From Actinomycetes bacterium (lineage in GTDB: Bacteria; Actinomycetota; Acidimicrobiia; Acidimicrobiales; Microtrichaceae): 5,370 nt of DNA. The number at the start of each line of letters is the position of its first letter. Within the stretch, counting starts at the first letter, position 1. A program made the position numbers and the translations under genes. The notes under the pieces were generated by a model. The model made no database searches and was not told the DNA's origin. It saw nothing but the letters and a program-made list of their open reading frames with translations. The stretch spans positions 1-5,370 of the forward strand of contig JAEZAI010000092.1 in the NCBI GenBank assembly GCA_023427825.1, in the 5' to 3' direction. Below are positions 1 to 4,837 of the stretch, piece by piece.

Positions 1-115
1 CCGCTCCGACGGCGAGGTCGTGGTCGTGTCCTTCGAACAGGAGGGGTACCGGACGCTCGACGCCGAGCTCGTCACCGAGCAGGGCATCCTCCGGCCGGCC
101 GCCACGGGAACCTGA
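1..115 (+). CDS. C-terminal fragment of a probable RecQ-like DNA helicase
   Basis: Only the last 37 codons are present, read from base 2 to a TGA at 113-115; the gene starts outside the window. The visible tail contains GEVVVVSFEQEGYRTL followed by GILRPA. This resembles, from memory, the short beta-rich C-terminal module of actinobacterial RecQ-type helicases, where a WGxG-type segment leads into a 'VxFDxxGYRTL...LL' ending. A comparable Tudor-like end exists in UvrD/PcrA helicases, so that family is the main alternative. No helicase motif itself is visible, so the name rests on the tail alone. The reading frame is secure: codon use is strongly GC-biased at third positions and the frame is open to the edge. 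The gene converges on the minus-strand gene ending at 232, and hairpins at 130-196 lie between them. Confidence 0.5.
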   Translation, partial: RSDGEVVVVSFEQEGYRTLDAELVTEQGILRPAATGT

Positions 116-129
116 CGCAGGGCCGGCGA

Positions 130-196
130 CGCGACCCGAGTCGCGCGACGGGCCAGTGCCTGGTCGCGGACGGAGCCCGTCCGGAGCGCCGCTCCG
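130..196. terminator. Cluster of three short GC hairpins between convergent genes
   Basis: Three perfect small inverted repeats lie in the gap after the helicase-like gene: CGCGAC/GTCGCG at 130-145 (4-nt loop), GGACGG/CCGTCC at 168-182 (3-nt loop) and CGGAGC/GCTCCG at 182-196 (3-nt loop). None is followed by a T-tract on the + strand, but T-less hairpins are common at actinobacterial gene ends. Their position between convergent genes suggests transcription termination or transcript-end protection. In DNA this GC-rich short hairpins also arise by chance, so confidence is limited. Confidence 0.35.
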
Positions 197-240
197 CCCG
201 CTCAGACGTCTCCCGCTCAGACGTCTCCCGCTCAGACGTC
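197..240. repeat. 15-bp tandem repeat, three copies, spanning a stop codon
   Basis: The unit CCCGCTCAGACGTCT is repeated at 197-211, 212-226 and 227-240, the last copy lacking one base. Each unit contains the palindrome AGACGT(CT) and, on the minus strand, a TGA. The copy nearest the gene supplies the last codons and the stop of the minus-strand gene at 232; the other two copies follow as untranslated DNA. Exact identity between copies points to recent slippage or a functional repeated site. Confidence 0.9.
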
Positions 241-537
241 GCTGCCGCCGGAGCGCGCCTCCGGCGGCAGCTCCTCGGCCCGCCGCCGCCGCTCGGCCTC
301 GACCAGCTCCTCGGAGACCTCCGCCTCGCCACCCTCCACCTGGCGCTCGGCCAGCACGTCGGTGTCCGACGGCAGCTGCCCGGCGTCGGGGTGCCGCTCC
401 ACCGTGTCGGCGGCCGTGTCGGTGGCGGTGTCGGCGGCGTGCCGGTCCGTGCGATCAGTCCGTGCGTCCAAGGTGTCCTCCGTCTTGCTCGTTCCGGGCC
501 TGCTCATACGGGGCCTGCTCATCCGGGGCGTGCTCAT
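232..537 (-). CDS. Small acidic protein of unknown function
   Basis: I do not recognise a family. From the ATG at 537 the product is 101 residues. Residues 1-14 are a five-residue repeat (MSTPR, MSRPR, MSRPG), residues 20-46 are rich in Asp, Thr and Ala and probably disordered, and residues 58-92 form a highly charged segment (VEGGEAEVSEELVEAERRRR) predicted to be helical. There is no signal peptide or membrane segment. The charged segment has the codon pattern of a real gene, with G or C at nearly every third position, and fits better than the overlapping + frames. The start is uncertain: in-frame ATGs at 537, 522 and 507 each come from a copy of a 15-bp repeat and none has a strong ribosome site, so 537 is chosen only as the most upstream. 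It is divergent from the gene at 740. Confidence 0.65.
   Translation of the reverse strand: MSTPRMSRPRMSRPGTSKTEDTLDARTDRTDRHAADTATDTAADTVERHPDAGQLPSDTDVLAERQVEGGEAEVSEELVEAERRRRAEELPPEARSGGSDV
241..271 (-). terminator. Perfect 13-bp hairpin at the 3' end of the 232-537 gene
   Basis: GCTGCCGCCGGAG at 241-253 is the exact reverse complement of 259-271, with a 5-nt loop CGCGC. It lies inside the last codons of the minus-strand gene (encoding roughly PPEARSGGS), ending a few bases before the TGA, and leads into the 15-bp tandem repeat. There is no T-run, so this would be a T-less terminator or an RNA 3'-end stabiliser. The symmetry is seen directly; the role is inferred. Confidence 0.5.
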
Positions 538-540
538 CGC
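496..540. repeat. 15-bp tandem repeat at the 5' end of the 232-537 gene
   Basis: Three imperfect units, GGGCCTGCTCATACG (496-510), GGGCCTGCTCATCCG (511-525) and GGGCGTGCTCATCGC (526-540), lie head to tail, and a partial fourth begins at 541. Each contains CAT, which is an in-frame ATG on the minus strand, so the repeat makes three candidate start codons and the N-terminal MSxPR repeats. Confidence 0.85.
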
Positions 541-640
541 GGGCCTGGCGGCGCGCTCCCGGTTCCTTCCCCAACCACGGGCGTCGATGTCGACCGGTCC
601 CCGCGCCGGCGTCCGGCACCCGTCCGGCCCGGGTCGCGCG

Positions 641-671
641 TTCTGGACCCGGTGGTCGGTTCTGAACCCGG
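641..671. repeat. 12-bp direct repeat overlapping the -35 region of the 740 gene
   Basis: TTCTGGACCCGG at 641-652 recurs as TTCTGAACCCGG at 660-671 (11 of 12 identical), with starts 19 bp apart, or nearly two helical turns. The second copy begins within the proposed -35 element. The spacing suits cooperative binding by a regulator on one face of the DNA. An additional dyad ACCCGG/CCGGGT (666-682, 5-nt loop) covers the spacer and -10. No binding protein can be named. Confidence 0.5.
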
Positions 672-684
672 GCGCGCCGGGTAG
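658..684 (+). promoter_or_regulatory. SigF/SigB-like promoter upstream of the 740 gene
   Basis: GGTTC at 658-662 and GGGTAG at 679-684 are separated by 16 nt. This closely matches the GGTTT-N15-17-GGGTA(T/C) pattern recognised by actinobacterial SigF/SigB-type sigma factors. Transcription would begin near 691, giving a leader of about 50 nt to the GTG at 740. The intergenic location and direction fit. A sigma factor of the matching group is encoded at 3998-4777, so a regulatory link within the window is plausible. The rest of the 538-739 gap contains no convincing gene. Confidence 0.6.
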
Positions 685-739
685 GCCGGGCGCTGCGGCG
701 GCCTGCCCGGGTCGCCTCGCTCTGGAGGAGGAGGCAGCG

Positions 740-1030
740 GTGAGAGCCAGGACCGTCATCGAGATCCGGGTGGAGGCCGTCGACGAGCTGGATTCGGAGC
801 TGCAGATCACCGCGGACGACGGCACCACGCTGAGCTTCCGCTCCCTGCAGAGCCGTCACGCCACGATCGAACACGCGGCGCAGCGCCTGGCCGACCACTA
901 CGAGCTCGAACGCATGAGCGCCACACGATGGGTCGCACGCACCCCGGCCGCCGGACGCCGGTGGCGCGGTGCCGGAGGCGATCTGGTGACCCGTCGCCAC
1001 GACAGCGGCATGCTGGCCGCCGGCGCCTGA
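740..1030 (+). CDS. Conserved-looking hypothetical protein, 96 residues
   Basis: The start is set by a very strong ribosome site, GGAGGAGGAGG at 724-734, 5 nt before the GTG at 740. The product has 96 residues. Residues 4-36 look like beta strands (TVIEIRVEAVDEL, then ELQITADDGTTLSF), residues 42-58 form a probable amphipathic helix (IEHAAQRLADHYELER), and the tail after residue 68 is basic and glycine/alanine-rich. There is no signal peptide or membrane segment, so it is probably a small cytoplasmic alpha/beta protein. I do not recognise its family and assign no function. A SigF-like promoter at 658-684 suggests stress or stationary-phase expression. The stop codon lies inside the base of the terminator-like hairpin at 1028-1066. 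The frame is also open upstream to 362, but that part overlaps the divergent gene and lacks a start of similar quality. Confidence 0.8.
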   Translation: MRARTVIEIRVEAVDELDSELQITADDGTTLSFRSLQSRHATIEHAAQRLADHYELERMSATRWVARTPAAGRRWRGAGGDLVTRRHDSGMLAAGA

Positions 1031-1066
1031 CGGACGCTGCGTCCCCTGCGCGGCCTCGGTCCGTCA
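1028..1066. terminator. Two-step hairpin between convergent genes, probable bidirectional terminator
   Basis: TGACGGAC (1028-1035) pairs perfectly with GTCCGTCA (1059-1066). Inside it GCTGCG (1036-1041) pairs with CGCGGC (1049-1054), with one G-T wobble, leaving a 7-nt loop and a 4-nt bulge at 1055-1058. The outer arm includes the stop codon of the + gene, and the structure ends 13 nt before the stop of the convergent lipoprotein gene at 1080. No T-tract follows. Position and stability support a shared T-less terminator. Confidence 0.6.
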
Positions 1067-1079
1067 CGGCGTCCCGGCG

Positions 1080-1457
1080 CTACGGCTGCGTGGGTCCGGG
1101 AGCCTGCTGCTCGTTGCGCTGGTCACCCACGGGGGCGTTGGGCTTGCCCGGCACGGCGCCCGGGACGGAGCTGACGGTCGTCGACGAGGCCGGACCGGCG
1201 CCTGGAGCGTCGGCGTCGGGCTCGGACCCGTCGGTGGTGCCCGGCACGTCCGATGTGCTCGTGGTGCTGCTGGTGCTCGACGACGCGGTGGTGGGGGAGT
1301 CCCCGGTCCGGCGCTGGTCCTCGTCGTCGCCACCGCAGGCGGCTCCCGCCAGGAGCAGGGCGGCGGCCCCCACGCCGACCGCTGTCCGGACGGACCGGCG
1401 GCGACGGGGCGTCCGGGCCGGCGCGGGCCTCTGCGCGTTCGGGCGGGCGGTGCTCAT
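1080..1457 (-). CDS. Putative secreted lipoprotein, Ser/Thr-rich, function unknown
   Basis: The ATG at 1457 is preceded by GGAGG with a spacing of about 7 nt, and the frame ends in TAG at 1080; the product has 125 residues. It has a long basic N-region (residues 1-25, including TPRRRRSVR), a hydrophobic stretch at 26-40 (AVGVGAAALLLAGAA) and then Cys41-Gly-Gly, the layout of a bacterial lipoprotein signal. After cleavage at Cys41 the mature protein would be anchored outside the membrane. The residue at -3 is Gly rather than the usual Leu, so the lipobox is imperfect. The mature part of 85 residues is low-complexity, rich in Asp/Glu, Ser/Thr, Pro and Gly, with no recognisable domain; it may be a flexible or glycosylated surface stalk. 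It lies 78 nt downstream of the gmhA-like gene on the same strand, so it may be co-transcribed or have its own promoter in that gap; a small ACCGC/GCGGT hairpin sits at 1539-1551. Confidence 0.8.
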   Translation of the reverse strand: MSTARPNAQRPAPARTPRRRRSVRTAVGVGAAALLLAGAACGGDDEDQRRTGDSPTTASSSTSSTTSTSDVPGTTDGSEPDADAPGAGPASSTTVSSVPGAVPGKPNAPVGDQRNEQQAPGPTQP

Positions 1458-1535
1458 GGTCGTCCTCCGGGGGGTCGTCGATGGGGGCGGGGGCACGGAC
1501 GCACCGCGCAGGCTCGCCGCCGCTCGGGGCTGTGC

Positions 1536-2189
1536 CTAACCGCTGTGCGGTGAACGAGAACCGCCGGCGGCCGGAGCCGCCGCCACGTCGGCACACACGC
1601 CGAGGATCGTCCGGTCCACGGCCTCGCAGACGAGGTGGATGCACACCTGGTGCACCTCCTGGACCGTCGGCGTGTCCGCATCGACGCACACGGCCTCGTG
1701 CGAGCGCAGGGCCAGCGGGCTGCCCGGGGCGCCGCACAGGCTCCACACGGTGAGCCCACCCTCGACGGCGGCCTCGACGGCGCGGAGCACGTTGGGGGAG
1801 CGGCCGGAGGTCGACAGCGCCACGAGGACGTCACCCGGGCGGCCGTGTGCGTGGACCTGCCGGGCGAAGACCTCGTCGGGTCCGTAGTCGTTGACGATCG
1901 CGGTCACGCTGGACGTCTCGGCGTGCAGGGCGATCGCGCTGAGGGGCCGGCGCTCGGCCCGGTAGCGACCGACGAGCTCCGCGGTCAGGTGCTGTGCCTG
2001 GGCGGCGCTGCCGCCGTTGCCGGCCGTCAGCGCCCTCCCTCCCAGCAGCAGTCGCTGCGCCAGGTCCTCGCCCCACCGGTCGAGCACCGGCAGGTCCCGG
2101 CGCAACGACACGAGCGCGTCGTCGAGCCGGCGCAGGTGACCGAGCCCGGAGGGCTCCGCCGGCGAGCGGACAGGCCCGTCGTCGCTCAC
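1536..2189 (-). CDS. gmhA: Sedoheptulose-7-phosphate isomerase (phosphoheptose isomerase), SIS domain
   Basis: GmhA converts D-sedoheptulose 7-phosphate to D-glycero-D-manno-heptose 7-phosphate, the first step of nucleotide-heptose synthesis, in the cytoplasm. The 217-residue product, of usual family length or slightly longer, carries the SIS signatures AGNGGSAAQAQHLTAELVGRY (phosphosugar loop from about residue 56), SAIALHAETSSVTAIVNDYG (84-103) and the STSG loop (126-129). His67, Glu71, Gln177 and His185 have the same spacing as the metal-binding and catalytic residues H61, E65, Q172 and H180 of E. coli GmhA. The start is taken as the GTG at 2189, which forms a GTGA overlap with the upstream stop and has GGAG about 6 nt before it; an ATG at 2201 sits directly against its only GGAGGG and is less likely. 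Translation is probably coupled to the glycosyltransferase gene. Related SIS proteins can act on other sugar phosphates. No partner kinase, phosphatase or nucleotidyltransferase gene is in the window. Confidence 0.88.
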   Translation of the reverse strand: MSDDGPVRSPAEPSGLGHLRRLDDALVSLRRDLPVLDRWGEDLAQRLLLGGRALTAGNGGSAAQAQHLTAELVGRYRAERRPLSAIALHAETSSVTAIVNDYGPDEVFARQVHAHGRPGDVLVALSTSGRSPNVLRAVEAAVEGGLTVWSLCGAPGSPLALRSHEAVCVDADTPTVQEVHQVCIHLVCEAVDRTILGVCADVAAAPAAGGSRSPHSG

Positions 2190-2821
2190 TCGCCTCTCCA
2201 TCCCTCCGCAGCCGGTGCGCTCACGCGCCTCGGCGGAGCGTCCGGTCCGTCGACCTTCCAGATCGCGTCGACCGGGCCCCGCGCCAGCAACTCCAGCAGC
2301 CGGGCCTCGTCGCCGAGTGCGTCCGCGGGGACCGAGATGACCGACGTCGGCGCCGCCTCGCGCCCGGCGGCGGACACCAGGTCGCTGCGGGCGCGGCCGA
2401 ACAGGGCGCCGATCACACCGCCGGCGGCCGCGCCGATCACGCCCATGATGATGGCGACGGTCAGCCGTGGCTGATCCCCGTCGGGCACGACCAGTCCCAA
2501 CAGGAAGAGAAGGAGGAACCCGAGGACGGCGCCGGCCGGGAGCGACACCCAGGCCGCCATCGCCAGGCCGGGCCGCTCGGGGTCGGGGCCGGGCTCGGTC
2601 ACGGGGTCCGCGTTCGCGGCGTTGGCCGTCCCGGCGGACCTCGGTGCGTCGGGGCGCACCGGTGTCCATCCCTCGACCGCCGCGCGGTCATCCGCACGGT
2701 CGACCGCCACGTCCCCTTGCGGCACGCCGAGGTCGCTCACCAGGCGCTCGGCGACGATGCCCGCCGCCTCGTGCCCGTGGTACGAGGCCACCATCCGCTG
2801 CCCGGTCCGATCCGCTGCCAT
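2186..2821 (-). CDS. Possible internal-start product: membrane protein with stress-protein-like N-terminus
   Basis: An ATG at 2821, in frame with the glycosyltransferase, is preceded by AGGAGGTGA, so the last 211 residues may also be made as a separate protein. Residues 9-40 (MVASYHGHEAAGIVAERLVSDLGVPQGDVAV) resemble the small alpha/beta fold of general stress protein 17M/YflT-like domains, in which a residue string similar to 'VxxYxxxxxAxxxVxxLxxxG' precedes a strand; this likeness is by eye. Residues 50-87 are a proline/alanine-rich linker. Two membrane segments follow, about 88-112 and 120-142, the second glycine-rich (IIMGVIGAAAGGVIGALFG). The C-terminus (158-192, TSVISVPADAL to AIWKVDG) looks like a second small cytoplasmic alpha/beta module. 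This organisation is frequent in actinobacterial stress-related membrane proteins of unknown role. Its stop overlaps the gmhA-like start. It shares the frame of the longer entry and is not an independent ORF. Confidence 0.6.
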   Translation of the reverse strand: MAADRTGQRMVASYHGHEAAGIVAERLVSDLGVPQGDVAVDRADDRAAVEGWTPVRPDAPRSAGTANAANADPVTEPGPDPERPGLAMAAWVSLPAGAVLGFLLLFLLGLVVPDGDQPRLTVAIIMGVIGAAAGGVIGALFGRARSDLVSAAGREAAPTSVISVPADALGDEARLLELLARGPVDAIWKVDGPDAPPRRVSAPAAEGWRGE

Positions 2822-3790
2822 GTCACCTCCTGGGGTCTCCTCGCGCTGTACCCGGCCCGGCGTCATCGACCACTCGAGGGTGGCGAGGCGGTCCCGCACG
2901 CGGCGCCCGCTTGGCCGACGGCCCTCGACCAGCGCCAGCGAACGGAGCGTCGTGGGCCGCAGGACCCGGCGTTCGCGCCGCGTCCAGTGCAGGTCGACCA
3001 CGGCGCCGAGCGCTGCTGCCCGACCGGACGGGGTGCGGAGCCCGGTGGCGGCGGCGCGGATCACGTCGAGGACGGGGCGGCGCAACAGCGCGACCCGCAG
3101 TTCGTTGCGCGCCACCCGGCGTCGCCCGGCCCGGGCGCTGCGAGGTGCGGGGTCATGGCGGACGCGGACCTCGGGCGCGTGGCACAGGTCCCATCCGGCG
3201 TCGACGAGATCGAGGGCGAGCAGCGACTCCTCGCCGCCGACGCCGAACCGGGGGTGGAAGCCGCCGGCCGCCAGGAACGCCTCCCGCCGGACCATCGCGC
3301 TGCCCGCCTGGAAGCCCAGGACGCGCGGGCCGGGTTGGCCGTCCCGCGCCCCGAGCGGGCTTCGTGCCATGAGCTCGGCGAGCGGGTCCGTGCGACCGTC
3401 GGCGAGCACGTAGGTCCCGGCGACGACCGCCACCTCCGGGCACTGGCGCAGGTGCTCGGCGGCCCGTCCGAGCGACCCTGGTTCCCATTGCGTGTCGTCG
3501 TCGCAGAAGGCCACGAAGGGCCACGCGGTCGACTCCACGCCGATGTTGCGAGCGGCGGCGCCGGCGTTGTGGTCGAGCGACACCACCGCCACGTGCGGAT
3601 GGGTGCGCCGGACGCGCTCGGCGGTCCCGTCCCGCGACCCGTTGTCGATCACGACGACACGACCGGCCTCGCCAGTGTCGTCGAGGTGGCGGAGGGTCCG
3701 CAGCAGCGAGTCGACCCGGTTCCGGGTGATCACCACGACCGCGGGTCCGGTCCCGGGAGTCGCCGCAGCGAGGTCGCCGGGACCGGTCAC
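2186..3790 (-). CDS. GT2 glycosyltransferase fused in frame to a two-helix membrane domain
   Basis: The 534-residue frame begins at a GTG that overlaps the stop of the upstream HTH gene (GTGA). Residues 15-290 are a family 2 glycosyltransferase: an N-terminal strand with ITRNR (21-25), VVVIDNGSRDGT (45-56), HNAGAAARN (74-82), an acidic metal/nucleotide-sugar site CDDDT (96-100), FQAGSAMVRREAF (160-172) and GGEE with the helix after it (185-195). Such enzymes transfer a sugar from a nucleotide donor onto a growing glycan; donor and acceptor are not readable. Residues 291-323 are a basic linker without homology that I recognise. Residues 324-534 are a separate module with a membrane hairpin (see 2186-2821). 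Stand-alone relatives of the GT part end, as I recall, near residue 290, so the join may be a true fusion, a lost stop codon or a sequencing error. If made full length, the membrane module would tether the enzyme to the inner membrane face. Confidence 0.82.
   Translation of the reverse strand: MTGPGDLAAATPGTGPAVVVITRNRVDSLLRTLRHLDDTGEAGRVVVIDNGSRDGTAERVRRTHPHVAVVSLDHNAGAAARNIGVESTAWPFVAFCDDDTQWEPGSLGRAAEHLRQCPEVAVVAGTYVLADGRTDPLAELMARSPLGARDGQPGPRVLGFQAGSAMVRREAFLAAGGFHPRFGVGGEESLLALDLVDAGWDLCHAPEVRVRHDPAPRSARAGRRRVARNELRVALLRRPVLDVIRAAATGLRTPSGRAAALGAVVDLHWTRRERRVLRPTTLRSLALVEGRRPSGRRVRDRLATLEWSMTPGRVQREETPGGDMAADRTGQRMVASYHGHEAAGIVAERLVSDLGVPQGDVAVDRADDRAAVEGWTPVRPDAPRSAGTANAANADPVTEPGPDPERPGLAMAAWVSLPAGAVLGFLLLFLLGLVVPDGDQPRLTVAIIMGVIGAAAGGVIGALFGRARSDLVSAAGREAAPTSVISVPADALGDEARLLELLARGPVDAIWKVDGPDAPPRRVSAPAAEGWRGE
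2822..2831 (-). promoter_or_regulatory. Strong internal ribosome binding site
   Basis: Read on the minus strand, AGGAGGTGA (2831-2823) followed by one C and the ATG at 2821 is a nine-base match to the 16S rRNA 3' end. It is the best ribosome site in the window apart from 724-734, yet lies inside an open frame. A GGGTAC about 24-29 nt before it (2847-2852) resembles a SigF -10 but no good -35 was found. Confidence 0.75.
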
Positions 3791-3987
3791 CCGCCCTGGA
3801 GCCGGAGCGCCTCCACCTCCGCCGTCGAGAAGCGGAGCTCGTCGCCCGGCCCTCCGACGGGATGGAGCAGTCCCTCCTCGACCAGGGCCGAGATGCGGTC
3901 CTCGTCGACCTGGAGGGCTCGCGCCGTGGCCTCCCGGTCGAGGTCGTCGGGGGTGTGCAAATCGGGCTGCCCGGCCGAGTCGTTCAC
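3787..3987 (-). CDS. Small MerR-like helix-turn-helix protein, 66 residues
   Basis: The GTG at 3987 is chosen because AGGAG (3994-3998) lies 6 nt before it and overlaps the sigma-factor stop; an ATG at 4001 is out of frame and stops after five codons. Residues 14-62 have the layout of a MerR/excisionase-type winged helix: DDLDREATARALQVDEDRI as the HTH, then ALVEEGLLHPVG, then ELRFSTAEVEALR as the wing and following helix. No effector-binding or dimerisation domain follows, so it is a minimal DNA-binding or adaptor protein, comparable in size to excisionases and CbpM-like chaperone modulators. The gene lies 10 nt after the sigma gene, and its stop overlaps the start of the glycosyltransferase, so the three are probably translated from one mRNA. 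A role in modulating the sigma factor or the operon is inference from position only. The protein is acidic, which is unusual for a DNA binder. Confidence 0.7.
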   Translation of the reverse strand: MNDSAGQPDLHTPDDLDREATARALQVDEDRISALVEEGLLHPVGGPGDELRFSTAEVEALRLQGG

Positions 3988-3997
3988 GACGGACTCC

Positions 3998-4777
3998 TCA
4001 TGCCGAGCGCCGGAGCGCTCCGGACGGCAGTGGGGCCGAGCGCTCGTCGTCCATCTGCTCGCGGAGCGTCGCCAGCGCACCCCGGATGATCCGCGACACG
4101 TACGACTGCGAGATCGCCAGACGCTCGGCGATCTCCGGCTGCGACAGCTCCTCCACGAACCGCAGGTGCAGCACGCACCGCTCGCGCTCGTCGAGCGCCC
4201 CGATCGCCTGGAGGAGATCCGAGTGCGACTCGAAGTCGGCGAAGCCCCGCTCCCAGCTGGCGGTCTCCGCCCGGGCGACGAACGGTTCGTCGTTCTCGCG
4301 AGCCGGCTCGAGCGAGTGCGAGGTGCGGGCGCCGCCGGCCTCCATCGCGCCGAGCACCTCGTCCAGCAGCAGATCCGTGTGGGCGGCGACCTCGGCCGGC
4401 GGGGGGCCACGGCCCAGCTCCTGCGTCAGCTCCTCGCGCGCCCGGCAGACCCGCAGGTAGTGCTCCTGGCGGGTCCGCGGCGGGCGCACCGCCCACGTCT
4501 TGTCACGGAGATGGCGTTTGAGCTCGCCGTCGATCGTGCGCCCGGCGAAGGTGCGGAACGAGGCGCCCTTGCCCGGCCGGTACCGGTCCGCCGCGTGGAC
4601 GATCGCGAGCAGCGCCACCTGCTGCAGGTCCTCGGCGAGCGCCGGGTTGCCCCGCGACAGGCGCCGGACCGTGAAGCGGGCCATCTTCAGGTGGCACTCG
4701 ACGACGCGGTTGCGTGCGGTTCGGTCGCCGGTGCGGCGGTACTCCGCGAGCAGCAGCTCGACCTCTTCGACATCCAT
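3998..4777 (-). CDS. RNA polymerase sigma factor, SigB/SigF subfamily (group 3)
   Basis: The 259-residue product directs RNA polymerase to alternative promoters, usually in stress, stationary phase or development. Region 2 covers about residues 22-98: core binding and -10 recognition are seen in AEDLQQVALLAIVHAADRY (48-66), GASFRTFAGRTIDGELKRHLRD (71-92) and TWAVRPPR (94-101), the last being a hallmark of the SigB/F/G group. Region 3 lies at about 112-165. Region 4 at about 194-243 has the HTH ELSQPEIAERLAISQSYVSRIIRG (210-233) for -35 recognition. The ATG at 4777 has GAGGGAG about 8 nt before it; the frame extends to a TTG at 4834, but that falls inside the proposed promoter and is rejected. 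No RsbW-type anti-sigma or anti-anti-sigma gene is in the window, although these often neighbour this group. Instead the gene heads an operon with an HTH protein, a glycosyltransferase and a GmhA-like isomerase. A SigF-like promoter at 4811-4836 suggests autoregulation. Confidence 0.92.
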   Translation of the reverse strand: MDVEEVELLLAEYRRTGDRTARNRVVECHLKMARFTVRRLSRGNPALAEDLQQVALLAIVHAADRYRPGKGASFRTFAGRTIDGELKRHLRDKTWAVRPPRTRQEHYLRVCRAREELTQELGRGPPPAEVAAHTDLLLDEVLGAMEAGGARTSHSLEPARENDEPFVARAETASWERGFADFESHSDLLQAIGALDERERCVLHLRFVEELSQPEIAERLAISQSYVSRIIRGALATLREQMDDERSAPLPSGALRRSA

Positions 4778-4810
4778 CTCGACGACTCCCTCTACGGTGC
4801 TCTGGACGCC

Positions 4811-4836
4811 TATCCCCTGCGGTTGCGTGTTCAACC
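4811..4836 (-). promoter_or_regulatory. SigF/SigB-like promoter of the sigma-factor operon
   Basis: On the minus strand GGTTG (4836-4832) and GGGATA (4816-4811) are separated by 15 nt. The -35 differs from GGTTT at one position and the -10 keeps the GGG but reads ATA rather than TAT. Transcription would start near 4804, leaving a leader of about 27 nt with the ribosome site. This is the expected arrangement for a self-activating sigma gene, but the -10 is not perfect. Confidence 0.5.
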
Positions 4837-4837
4837 G

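Noticed and set aside
362..739. Upstream extension of the 740 gene in the same frame
   Set aside because: It overlaps the minus-strand gene with better codon use, and the GTG at 740 has a far stronger ribosome site.
538..828. Upstream extension of the 232-537 gene on the minus strand
   Set aside because: The extra sequence overlaps the 740 gene and the divergent promoter region, is low-complexity shadow-like sequence, and has no convincing ribosome site.
2847..2852. GGGTAC as a SigF promoter for the internal start at 2821
   Set aside because: No acceptable GTTT-like -35 lies 15-17 nt upstream; the nearest candidate is only 13 nt away and poor.
4778..4834. N-terminal extension of the sigma factor from a TTG at 4834
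   Set aside because: TTG starts are rare, there is no ribosome site before it, and it lies within the likely promoter; the ATG at 4777 has GAGGGAG at a good distance.
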